From the NCBI GenBank assembly GCA_036345935.2, contig JADWOT020000001.1, positions 13,456,324 to 13,520,323 on the forward strand: a stretch of DNA of 64,000 nt, in the 5' to 3' direction. Source of the stretch: Taenia hydatigena. Taxonomy: Eukaryota; Platyhelminthes; Cestoda; Cyclophyllidea; Taeniidae. The notes below the pieces were generated by a model, which did not search any database, was not told where the DNA came from, and worked only from the letters and a program-made list of their open reading frames with translations. Below, piece by piece: positions 53,806-64,000 of this stretch (its first letter is position 1; each line of letters starts with the position of its first letter). The position numbers and the translations under genes are program-made.

Positions 53806-56800
53806 TTAGAATTATGAAAGACGAAATTTACCTAAACCAAAGTACAAAATCGGAATTTTCCAGCGACGATGCCAATGATGTCAACAAATCGCAAAGGCAG
53901 AGATGAGAAGTGGGTAAAGAAAGGCAGCCCTGGTTGTTTAATGGAGTCATTTTCACTAAGCCGTGGCAGACTTATTAATTAGAGGAATAAGCATGGATGG
54001 CTTTAAAGAGCAAGGCTATGCATAAGATATTGAAGAAGTCTTGTAAGAACCATCAGGTATCTTAGACAAATGACACAATTCACAACCCCTACTACAAAGC
54101 ACCAGCGGAAGGAGGTTGCAGTTAGCGCGATACCAACAGTGGCGTAATCTGGAATATCGAAGGCGATTGGTTTCATTGGGAGATATCAATGTCGCCCCTC
54201 AAGAGCATAACCGGAGGACCAACTCAAAGCAATTTCGTCTACCTACAATCACAAAGTAGAGCCAATCACGATCTCGAAGGCAAAATGATTTCAGTGAGCG
54301 TTCATTTTACGACCTAACAAGCAAACGCAGCGCTCGCATCACGTCGGGCTCTAACAAAGGCTTAAGCCGCACTAAAAACTTTCTTTCTTTATTTACCAGC
54401 CTTTACAACCAATGAGCAAGAAATATATGCCAGCCTTTACGCCTGCTTCATAAGGTCTATCATTTCAAAGTATTCGATAATCAGAAGTGTTAACGAGGTG
54501 CAAATTAGGGGTCAATTCAGAATGCCTTTTCAAGTACGTTATTAGAAATGCAACGTAAAATGTTTCCTTAGTTTTAATGTTACAGCACTTTAAGGTTGAA
54601 AGACTTGGCCGTAAGAGGTGCAGCACTGCTCACATCAAATTCTAGAACCGCAACTATAGTTATTCGACAAGCCGGAGGTCACTCACCGAAACGCTTTCAA
54701 AGTGCTGTTCCTCTTATGAGCTAGCTTCGTAAAACCACAGCAATTTGACAAAGAAAGAGGATAATCTTTCTTGTTGCTAAGCACTTTGAGAAGCATTTGC
54801 AAGTATTACACGCTTGCAGTTCCGTACAATGGTGTTATATCCAAGGGGAAATAGGTGGTTGCTAAAGGATAGCTGGACGGCCACGGATGTGGATGAGTGC
54901 CCGACTGATGCGTAGATGGATCTATAGATAAGTAGCTGCTGTTTTGACACTGGCGTTAGTTTTGCACATACATAGCTTGCTAATTGAGGGCACATAACAG
55001 TCTACGGATGTGTTGATTGTTAGGGCTTGCTGTCATATTTCAGCACTCCAATTGTCGCTTTATTTGCTCTTCCCTAAGATCGCTTTGCTTGCGTGTGTAA
55101 AGCCTGACCTGTTCATATCGCTGTACTCGCCCTTATCCTTGTGCCATTAATCCACCTTAAATCTACATGGCCTTCAAGCCTAGTACTACTAAGAACTTCA
55201 ATGTCAACGTTAACCCAGTTCCGTTGGCAGTTAAGACTTATTTCTTACCGGTAACACGTTTCTTCACTCGCTACCATTCTGTCACATGTCGGAGCCCATT
55301 GTTTCCCTACACACTCATTTTTGAGCACTGAATGAACCGTCTGCTCTTACCTCCTGCTCAGAGATTGCCCAAGTTGATAGCTCTGTAGCATTAAGCCTCA
55401 CTGTCCTAGGCATCCATTTAAAGCAGGATTGTCTTTCGAGAGAAATTGTATTGGTTATCAAGCACGAGCCACATGCAATGCTAGCCATCCTCACATCTCT
55501 CATCTACCGGTTTTGCTTTCTTAATAGCTGTTTTGTTTGTTTGTTCACAAATTATTCACAGATTACGCCTCATTATTAGTACACTACCAAGTTCACCATT
55601 TTGTTTAAATGAGCTGCGTATTTTAAAACATTGCAATCAAGGATGGTTCTGCCAGCCACGATCCTTGCAATAACCCTTCAAACATATGCTTACAAACATC
55701 GCTACGCTTCCAAATGACGTCTACATTCACAGCACGAGGTGAGTCGTGTACAATGCCAACTGCTTTTTTGAAGCGAGGCAATCGCAACTTATGTCTTCGA
55801 AAAAGGTGACTCTTTCAATCGGCATCACTTTTGAATCCATACGCCTCCATCAGTTCTTTCACTATCCAGCCCCGCAGACACTTGTCTTTTGCTGTGTACT
55901 GCCCCTTCAGAGAAAACTAAAATTGAGGAGAGCATTTGGTCTTCCGTCAAATAGTTAGAGGTTCCGGTCCACATTTCTGACTTATTACAGATGGATTTGA
56001 TTGTCGAGATGACGTCAAATCCGCGTGTCATGCATGCATGCATACCTGTCCAGAGTTCATCGAATTATCAGACACTGGCAAGTGTTTTGATCGATGCTCT
56101 CATGAGCAGCAAAAGTTGCAATATTAGTGCATTGAAGAATAATTGGTGCATGCATCGCAACTAGGCATAATGGCATAATCTTTGGGCAACAGATCCAATC
56201 GCAAAGAAGAGCAAAAGCGCTTTAAGCTAATTTCTAGCATAGAAAGGTTCCAAATGCCGCACTCCTGCCCCAAACTCCGTAAACTCCTAATTCTCAGGCA
56301 CTGGATTTTTGCTATTCTCATCGGACATTCTGATACCGCAAGCAAATACAACGTGTGGTATCAGGGTCACGTAGATATGCGATTGAAAACTCATCATGGT
56401 CTTGATGTACGAACTTTAGTAAAATAATAAACCTACAGTTGTCCAATTCCTTCTGCAAAACTTGTGGGTTTTGGTGGCGAATTTACTTCGTGTCACTGGC
56501 ATCAGAGGTTTTTTGACATTATGTGCACATATTTATTTAAGAATTTGCTTGCTAAATCACAAGATGAGAGGGAACAAATTCAACAACCTTTCTTCAACTG
56601 TAAAAACAAACACAATATTCTTAACTGCGCTTAACACATTTCGTATGAGCACCACATCCATGCGATATTTAGGTCCAACGTTACAAATATATGACATGTG
56701 TGGGTCAACAATATGTAATTAATGCCTCGCGCATCAGGAGCGGATCTTTGAAGTCTACAGCTGTAGGGGTATGAAGGTCATCATCCAAGTTAAACAATTT

Positions 56801-58950
56801 CATTCTTTTTAGTGTTTTGGGCCATAAGCTTAACAGCAACCCATTCATTACGACAGTTGTGAGAAATTTACCTCGGAGAAAGGGGATGGAGGCGGACTTG
56901 TTAAAGAGATAATTATAGCAGTAGGATTAGCCCGAATCACACTTTAAGCATGTCATTATCATCTGCCGTTTGTTTCCAAGAGAAACGCAAAAAATAGGGA
57001 ATGATTTGCCAGAAATGTGAATTAAGGGATAGGAAAATCTAAATGCAATATCAATCCACTCTTAAATCCTAAATGATTGTAGAGTTCCTGAGTTGCAAAG
57101 AGAAAGATCTTCTTCGGGAGCGCATCACATTCATCGAGTAATGCACATTATAATGAAGGGAATCAAACTCTGCATGTCATTCAATTCTGCAAAAAAGTCA
57201 AATCCGGTGAATTTCAGTCAAAACAAGCAAGAATGCCTTTGTTACGCAATTCACTCTGCAAGTGTCAAGGCAGTGGCAATTCAGTGACTAAATACTATTT
57301 TAAATGAAGCGAAGGCAAGAACCATCTCAAAAGATTAGTATTAGAGGTGATGGCGACATGAAAATAAGTCCTATTAAACTTTGATCTCAGCAGCAGAAGA
57401 CGAAAGGAAGTGGACGCGATGGAGATCATAAAGCAGACAAAGCAACGCGACTTACAGGTTGACATTGATGCGAACACATGGGCAGATGTTGGCACTCGAA
57501 ATCAAGTCCATAACTTCATAACTGATGGCATCTTGAAGTCCATTTGAAGTAGCACTTCATGCGCAAAATGAGATAAATTCGCCAAACTGAGTAAATTTGC
57601 TTATAGCCTGCGTTCATTTTTTGCAGTCGTTGTGCCTGCTAATTTAGAGGGCACCGATAAATTGTACATAAATTATTGCTGAAGATGGTTTAAAAGGAAC
57701 TTAAGATCAACATTGAGAACCCCCTTTTGCTGTATGGTCAAACTGTTACGATTGTCTTCCGCACACACACCGACATCTAGTTTCAGTTGATGCTGGTAGG
57801 GAGAATTAATGAATTTCGGTGGACCAGATTCATGCTCTATGGAATGACTGCACCTTTATTTGATGTCTGATGAAAGTAGCAGACAATTAGATCCACTACG
57901 ACAAATACATCTGCCAACTGACAGGCAAGTAGAAGTCCACGAATCGCTATTAGTGGTGGCAGACATTTCAAATTAAGTGGGCGTACGCCCCATGTTTGGG
58001 CCCCAGGCGCAAGGACTGGTCAATGGTGCTTGAGTGCTCGAAACATCGTTTAACATTTACCTAATGTTGCGAGAGCGATCCTTTTCCCCTAAGTGCTTTA
58101 GTAATTACATAAATTCCTCTTATAATTACGCGACGCAACCTACATTTCTTTGGTAATAAGGGCCAATTAATCGGAAAAATTTATGCATCAAACTGTCCTT
58201 TTAGTTGAATTATGGTTTGCTCCAATGATGATGCATTGAAGCAGCTACTCGAGACTTTCTTGAAGGCAGTAAAAAGCTTACTGCTTGGGCAGAATATATG
58301 TATTTAGCAAACGGAACAAATTCAGGGCTGATGGCGTGGCTCAAAGGCCTGTCCACCTAGCTAGGGCAGCAAAATGGCTACCCAAAAGTGACCGCAACCA
58401 AGAACAACAGTTAAACAAACAAAGCATTACAATGACTTGGCATTGTATCGATGCATAAATACTTAACGAAAGAATAGCAAAGCACGCTTTTCCTCAACAC
58501 ATCTCACAGTTTTTTAACACATGATGATTAGCCCATGGAATAGTTATAAATCCCTCTCAAAGAAGTTGAATATAGAATTCGTACAAACAAAGCATCATAC
58601 TGGAAATGTAAAACCAAAAGTCTTAGAACTGCAAATATTTTAACGTTCTTATAGCGCTTCTCTTGTCATCAAAAGCATTGGTGTCGAGAATTTGCCCGAA
58701 AAACCCTCTAGCTCAAATAATGGCTTCCATTCAAAATTGGCCAATGGTTGGTTTTACAAGAGTTATAACATTACTAATTACTTTTGAGTGATTACTTAGA
58801 GAACGGAGACTAATAATTTACCTCTTTGGTGGATAAAAATTCATAGACCTTGCTGTTCGGATAGCCGGATACTATAATAAATAGGTGAATAAATTTGAGT
58901 AATTTAATTAAGTAATTTATGGATCCATAGGACATGAACATAATGCTTAC
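53806..58950. other. No gene recognised; should contain the 3' exon(s) of the BTB-Kelch gene
   Basis: The last kelch exon ends at a donor (58950), so a downstream exon is expected somewhere to the left. I searched the minus strand by eye for a Gly-Gly kelch pattern and did not find one. The frame at 56182-56427 (+, 81 codons) is unassigned. Confidence 0.4.
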
Positions 58951-61197
58951 CTAACAATATCAATCTGTTATCGAAAGAGGCAAGAGATACAGGTAGCAGG
59001 CTGCGGCCATAAGCTGCATTAAGACGAGTCCACTGAGCGTTCGCTTGTTTCATCGATGTCATTGGAAGGCATTCAGCACTTAATTCATCGTCCCCTCCTA
59101 CAATCACTACGCATCCTTTGAAGTAGGCCACTCCTGGACTACTGCGTGCCTCTAACATCAAGTTGAGCTTGATCCATCGCCACCCTCTCCAATTCTTCCC
59201 ATCTTCTACCAGTATTTCAGCATACCTTGACTTTATCGATCTGTTTCTATGTAGATAACCACCAACAACTATGATTCCCATTTCTGGGATATTTAATGCC
59301 GATGCATAACATCGTGCAAACAGCATATTAGGGAGTTGAGTGAGCCTAGAAAATTGACTTGTCCCCATCAAACATACTTGCCACTGTCAATGTCCAATTT
59401 TTCGCATTTGGAAAAGAGTGTTGCATAAGTGTTGCCGCCAAAAATGAAGATCGATTGATTTCTCGACGCGACGATGCAATAAGTGCGTGCTTCTGTTGCG
59501 AAAGACTTGTGAGAAGTAGAACCATCTCGGTAATTTACAGACATCACACTACTTTCGGAGCCAGTATAACCAACAAAACATACACTACCTGAAAAGCAGG
59601 AGAATAAGACCATAAATTTAATTCACCGTCTAATGCAGTCACTGTTTCTCCTTTAAAAGGAACTGCAACATTGAACAATTCGTTCGGTTGCAACTGCGGC
59701 ACAGACGCTAAGCACCAGGAGTTGAAAGCAGTACTGAATCCAAAGATCACCAGTACCTCTCTAAAAGTTTCCAAAACTTTACCATATAGTGGACGTAAAA
59801 ATGGCATGAAGGTTATGAAAAGAGGTAGTTCTGCGAAATCATATGGTAGAAAATCGGAGCACTTTTCGAAATGGCTAATCAACTCCTCGGAAAGGTGGTC
59901 ATTTTTATGCTAAAAGTGATTCACGTACTTGCTTAGTAATGGGCAGTTAGAGAGAGACTGCAACCTCGACTTCGTTGCACTCCCGTTTGGCTTCATTCCA
60001 CGGTTTGGTGTAACATCGGCTGGAGAACAGTCACAGAATTAAGGTTTAAGCTAACTAACAGAAGAACTCAAAATGCTAAATAATGTCATCAATTTACTCA
60101 ATACGCAAATATGATTATCAAATAAATCCATCCATCCACTCTGTATTAAGCCTTTCAACACACTTAAATGTTTCCATACACCCAGTTCGTATCCATCTCT
60201 CAATCTCACATTCACCCCTATTCATTTTATCCTTTCATCCATCGATTACATCTGTTTTATTTGCCTCAAAGCCCTTCACCCTTTGCCCATGTCCGTGTGT
60301 CTTCTTTGGTCATCCAGTCATCTATCAAGATTACTCACCCCTGAATCTCACGTCCTTTAACCTATCCACCCATTCACTGTGCTTACCATTAATAAAAAGT
60401 TCTGAGAACCTCCTCACAAATGTCCAGTATTCGCTTTGACATTGTGGGGACAGCCTTGTCAACTCAATCCTCGAAATCATCTTCCCAAACACCTTTGCCG
60501 TTTCCTCCACGTCACACTCATTAACTCCTGCTTCCAACCAATTGCAAATTGCTCGGAACTTTGTTTTCTCACTCACGCCTTTCGTTTGGCTGCTTTCCAG
60601 TAGCATCTCGAAGTACTGTGTTGTCGTCTGCATCAGCATCTCCCTTTGCAAGCACACATCTTCAAAGTGTTCTGCTATCAGCGAAATACACAGTTCCATC
60701 AATCCACGATTCAACGTAGCATTGGATATCGACCACACCTCTGTCACATTGTCTAGAGAGATTCTTTATTCAGTCGGGTTTTAACACTGAAAAAGGCTTC
60801 TCGTACCTTGTTCTCAGAAAATCCACACACCAGGAGCCAATTCTCTTGGAGCCAAGATTATGTGCAAGTAGATACAATCAAGTTGCATTTTCTGCAGAGA
60901 TTGTAATTCTGCCTGTGTATGCATAGTCGACGACAGCCTCGACAATACTAATAGCGAGTTAATGAAGGAAGTGATATGCACGTGCTCTGTAAAAAAGCGT
61001 TTCCATTGTATTGTCGTTCCATTTTGTTTTGCGGTAAGGGAATTTAGAAGAAGCGGGAGTCTGGCTGCTAGAACCAGTCGATGTGCATCGACACATTTCC
61101 CATCCTTTGTCTAAAAGTTGGAGCATATTCCCACGTTCGTCACCTCACAGTAATTCGTAGGTCAGTAAGTTTGCCTTGCTTACGTAAGGTGTTAAAT
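58951..61197 (-). CDS. BTB-BACK-Kelch protein gene (KLHL-like), six exons visible, both ends incomplete
   Basis: Proteins of this family usually act as substrate adaptors of Cullin-3 ubiquitin ligases: the BTB domain binds Cul3 and the kelch propeller binds the substrate. Exons in transcription order are 61197-61149 (FNTLRKQGKLTDLRIT), 61110-60807 (BTB, including DAHRLVLAARLPLL and VVDYAYTGRI, then LLAHNLGSKRI and WCVDFLRTR), 60763 to about 60340 (BACK, including CISLIAEHFEDV and FRAICNWLEAG), 59909-59627 (linker SHFEKCSDFLPYDFAELPLF, then kelch start REVLVIFGF), 59588-59378 (SIFIFGGNTY) and 59345-58951 (MGIIVVGGYL, CVVIVGGDDE, RLILLG). Introns 59589-59626, 59346-59377 and 61111-61148 keep the reading frame exactly. 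The last exon ends at a good donor (TTAG|GTAAGC), so one or more further kelch exons are expected to the left but were not found. The start codon is also missing, because exon 1 begins at a polypyrimidine-AG acceptor. A TGA falls in frame in the BTB region, so the gene may be inactive or the base wrong. The family call is firm; intactness is uncertain. Confidence 0.88.
59346..59377 (-). other. 32-nt intron in the kelch domain
   Basis: The donor is GGCAA|GTATGT and the acceptor CAATTTTCTAG|GCTCAC. Removal completes a lysine codon and gives DIDSGKLTQLPNMLFARC, a normal kelch inter-repeat sequence. Without removal the frame hits a TGA immediately. Confidence 0.8.
59589..59626 (-). other. 38-nt intron in the kelch domain
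   Basis: The donor is GACG|GTGAAT and the acceptor CTCCTGCTTTTCAG|GTAGTG, with a clear pyrimidine tract. The splice completes a glycine codon (G|GT) and gives TALDGSVCFVGYTG in frame. Confidence 0.85.
59910..60338 (-). other. Longer intron between BACK and kelch linker exons
   Basis: The acceptor ATCACTTTTAG|CATAAAAATG at 59910 is good and opens the exon in phase 0. The donor is unresolved. GTGAGT at 60338 is the best consensus but has the wrong phase. GTGAGA or GTGAGG sites slightly upstream, after LKD or YWTF, are in phase 0. The intron interior, read on the plus strand, is rich in CATCCATC-like pyrimidine motifs. Confidence 0.6.
60764..60806 (-). other. Probable 43-nt intron between BTB and BACK exons
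   Basis: The donor is ACAAG|GTACGAG. The proposed acceptor is AATAAAG|AATCTC, which joins FLRTR to ISLDNVTEVW in frame. The acceptor lacks a pyrimidine tract, so this boundary is weaker than the other small introns. A better-looking AG at 60787 would leave only 20 nt and bring in-frame stops. Confidence 0.5.
61111..61148 (-). other. 38-nt intron between the two BTB exons
   Basis: The gene strand reads CGAATTACT|GTGAGG ... CAACTTTTAG|ACAAAGGATGG. Removing exactly these 38 nt joins LTDLRIT to TKDGKCVDAHRLVL in frame (phase 0), as expected for a BTB domain. Read through, the segment contains a TGA stop. Confidence 0.8.
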
Positions 61198-62939
61198 CTG
61201 TGGATAAAAAAAAATCTGCTTGATCGTTTAAACACACTACCGTCTCCATCTTTGGCTAAGGGATTGAGCTTCAAAAACGCAGCAGTGATATTACTTTTAA
61301 CACGAGATGTGTCCGTGAATGAGCGAATGATTGCAAACGTGGCGCGCGTTGGAGAGCCTTGGATAACCTTGAAGAAGCAAAGAGATTGGCTGGAATGCAC
61401 AGGTGGCAAGACTGCGCTAACTGACATTCGATCGCGTGCTTTAACCGTGTGTAAATATGGCACCTGGATTTGCAGGCCTAAATGATCCTTGCTTCTTCAT
61501 GGAAAGAATTGGCGTGATGCAATAAGCGCATATGCTGTGGCTGGGATGAACTGCTTTATGGTTACTTCGTGTTTCAATGTGAACGGATAATGCTGTTGCA
61601 GTCTTGACTGATGGACGATTTTGTGGTATCAAGTTCGAGAGGACGCTCTTCAATGTGCTATTGTCATCATTAGCGTTTCGGTAAGTGATAATATGAACCA
61701 AAAGAAAACACTTTGACTGAAATTTTTCAATTTGTGACATCCTATCGTCCTTTCACGTAATAGACAACAACATCAAGTTTAATACCCATTTAGCCTTGTT
61801 CCAAACGATTTTGCCATTCTTTGATGCAGTAGGGAGCAAACGGATGCGTGGCAAGTCCACGTTGCATCTAAACACTTTAGCAACACACCTTATAATTTAA
61901 CCTTCTACCGAGTGGCAGCAAGGAACCTCTCCTTAATGTTGATGTTACCTCCGGTGAAGAGAAAAACAAGTTGGGCCAGCTAGCAAATTTTGGGATCACT
62001 GAGTGTCTGTGAACTGACTGGCTCTCTGTAATCGACTTGACACATGTTGGAGATCCGCTCAAGGGCTCATCAAATATTTTACAACTGCAAATGTTCCCGT
62101 TTCGTATACATTCGTGCTCATCATGCTTTTCGACCTTCACCTACCGGAGCAGAGATATGAGAAATTGAGTTACATGCGTTAGTACAAAGAACCTCATCTC
62201 AAGGTGCCATCACCAACGGCGTTCTCAGAGTGCGCGTTTCAATCTGACCATGGGAGAAGAGCATGCGCAAAGAAGAAAACCAGAAATAACTAAAGCGATT
62301 GCGTTGATTTTTTTTCCGAAAAACTGTTGGCAAGGCTGAAGTCATCCAAGGATCACGCAGGTCTGCTGATGAGCCAGACGCGTGTTCAGTGTCTGTGACT
62401 AGCGTTGTCTACAATCGGAACGAACTCAGTGATAGATCTAAGAGACTAGACAACTGCATCGTAATTGACTGGGTTAGTAATACTTACGCATATCTACAAC
62501 AAATAAAACCCTTTCCAACCCCCACACTTCAATCACGTGCCTCGCGTATGGAGAAGCTGTGAACGTGAGCATTGCAAAATTTAATTGGAAAAATCTTAAA
62601 GCAATCTCAAAACACGCGACTAATCCAAGAGAATCGTCAGGATATTTAAAACATAATCCATCAAATGACTTCATTGAAAGAATCAATGCGAAATCAGGCA
62701 GACAAAACCAAGTTGTTGTGTTGACAAATGAAGTTGTGGTTAACGCATGAAGGCAAAAATAAAAGTGAAAGAGGAAAACAAAACGATGAAGGACAAATAA
62801 TGAATGACTGTGCAAATACAAAATAAAAGTTGATGTAAAGTAGCTGAGTACTTCGTGTTACGAATAATTAAATAGGAGAGCGATAAAAGCTTACAGGATT
62901 AGAAAAAAGAAAACGACACTCAAGAGAAGTACATTTAAA
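61198..62939. other. No confident gene; should contain the 5' end of the BTB-Kelch gene
   Basis: Exon 1 at 61197 follows an acceptor, so an upstream exon is expected. A minus-strand block at 62488-62556 has a good acceptor (GTTCACAG) and a perfect donor (GTAAGTAT) and reads SPYARHVIEVWGLERVLFVV. It ends in phase 1, which does not fit exon 1 of the kelch gene, so it may belong to something else or be chance. Confidence 0.35.
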
Positions 62940-63605
62940 CTTTAATTTGTCGTACATCCTCTGTGTTTTCCAAATGCACACATTGATCTGCGTCAATTAC
63001 GCAACTCACTCCGTAAAGCTTCGTGCAATTGACGATGCATTTGTAAATGTAAACGAAACGTTTGCATTCCACGAAATCAACAACAACGCGCTTACAAGCA
63101 TTTATCTTCTCATGAGGCCACTGGCAGCACCATGAACACGGCATTCACTTCCACCGCCAACGCCAATACCTCTTCCTTTAGCACTACCTTATTCAATATA
63201 GCAATGCATATGCGCAATGATCCCTAGTCGAATGCAGTGCAAAAGGATGTGATATGATGTGATTGGAGCTGACTACACGGAATAATACAAATGTGTGGAG
63301 AGGAGTGTAGAGGAATAACGGATAGCAGGGAAGACTGAAGCAAGGCGCGGACGATCGAAATGAATCAAGATGAGTCAGCGACCCGTCGCTTTCTACCTCC
63401 GCCATGTAGGCAGCTGAGCACTAACCCAGACCCACGTAGCATAACCTCAGTGGGAGTCAACTCTATTTCTTTCTAATAATCACCACTCAACTCGCGGCTT
63501 TCCTTAACAACTGCATTTTCTGTTGCTAATATTTCATTTGATACCATCCCAGCTACCCCCCACAAATCACTGAATTTTAGCTTCTTTAGTATTCATCTGG
63601 AGTTA
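62940..63605 (+). repeat. Repeat family R2, copy 4 (5' part only)
   Basis: This copy matches the left 0.7 kb of copy 2 (from 37850) and of copy 3, including TCGTGCAATTGACGATGCATTTG, CCATGAACACGGCATTC, GATGTGATATGATG and ACGTAGCATAACCTC. Homology stops at about 63605, where copies 2 and 3 continue. Confidence 0.82.
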
Positions 63606-64000
63606 TGGCAGACACCTTTCATTCAAGGACAGGAAAGCGTTGCTGTTTACAACCACGAACGTGAACTTCTAGATGTTTACACCATCTCTATCGAGGACAA
63701 GATCCCACATTTTACTGAACACCGTGTTCCGGTGGTTAGCATGTGAACCTATGCATAGTACACCAAAAGGAAGTACTCGTGCTTGCGCTTTCGGAAATTT
63801 CTTCCTCTCAACTAAGTTTAACGTTAACCTCTAGTAGATCATCGATTTCCTATTAGCTGTCCATGTGTTCATTTCGTAATTTTGATCCACAAAGTGGCAA
63901 ATACTCCACTCTTGTACATCGGGTCTCATTCCACAACCTCTTCCTTTGCTCGTTTGCTGTTCTGCATGCCACTCACTGATAACCAAACAACTGGTGATAA
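63606..64000. other. No gene recognised (window end)
   Basis: Short stretch after R2 copy 4 ends. No frame or motif was recognised. Confidence 0.4.

Noticed and set aside
61877..62140. Cysteine pattern (CIRNGNICSCKIF..PTC) resembling an EGF-like module
   Set aside because: Too few cysteines and wrong spacing for a confident EGF domain, and no flanking exons.
62488..62556. Exon-like block with good acceptor and perfect GTAAGT donor
   Set aside because: Its only open frame ends in phase 1, which does not fit the first visible exon of the BTB-Kelch gene, and no other partner exon was found.
1..64000. CRISPR arrays, prokaryotic operons, integrons or phage genes
   Set aside because: No short direct repeats with unique spacers were seen. 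The only array has degenerate 53-bp units with no spacers, and the one gene is intron-split and eukaryotic.

Overview
The window is eukaryotic DNA. There are no long bacterial-style reading frames, no operons and no ribosome-binding sites. The one gene that can be read with confidence is split by very short introns (32, 38 and 38 nt, all GT..AG and phase-compatible). Tiny introns, decayed HSP70 copies and BTB-Kelch genes together fit a parasitic flatworm, most likely a tapeworm. That assignment is an inference from gene style, not proof.

Layout: 1-9.0 kb holds no recognisable gene, only a short poly-C run and a pyrimidine-rich tract. From 9.0 to 11.8 kb lies the first copy of a 2.8-kb segment carrying a broken HSP70 gene. 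It is fused directly to a second repeat family (called R2 here) at 11.8-14.0 kb. A 53-bp minisatellite follows at 14.1-14.6 kb. From 15.0 to 29.3 kb there is a large inverted duplication: the left arm is 14990-17862, and the right arm is split into 27046-29312 and 22497-23100 by about 4 kb of unrelated sequence. The second HSP70 segment is at 31.4-34.1 kb. A separate 0.8-kb direct duplication (R3) occurs at 18.6-19.4 and 35.5-36.3 kb. R2 recurs at 37.9-41.1, 49.1-52.2 and 62.9-63.6 kb.

The only good gene is a minus-strand BTB-BACK-Kelch gene at 58951-61197. It encodes a probable Cullin-3 ubiquitin-ligase substrate adaptor. Six exons are visible; the first coding exon(s) and the last kelch exon(s) were not found. 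There is one in-frame stop in the BTB region.

Roughly a third of the window belongs to duplicated blocks. They are mosaics: perfect or near-perfect islands (129, 137 and 104 bp identical; 8 differences in 342 bp) sit beside sequence that differs by about 9 percent. The main story of the window is therefore repeated segmental duplication, fusion and possible gene conversion in a gene-poor region, with one live or recently dead BTB-Kelch gene at the right. I saw no complete transposon, no reverse transcriptase, no CRISPR array and no convincing tRNA or rRNA.
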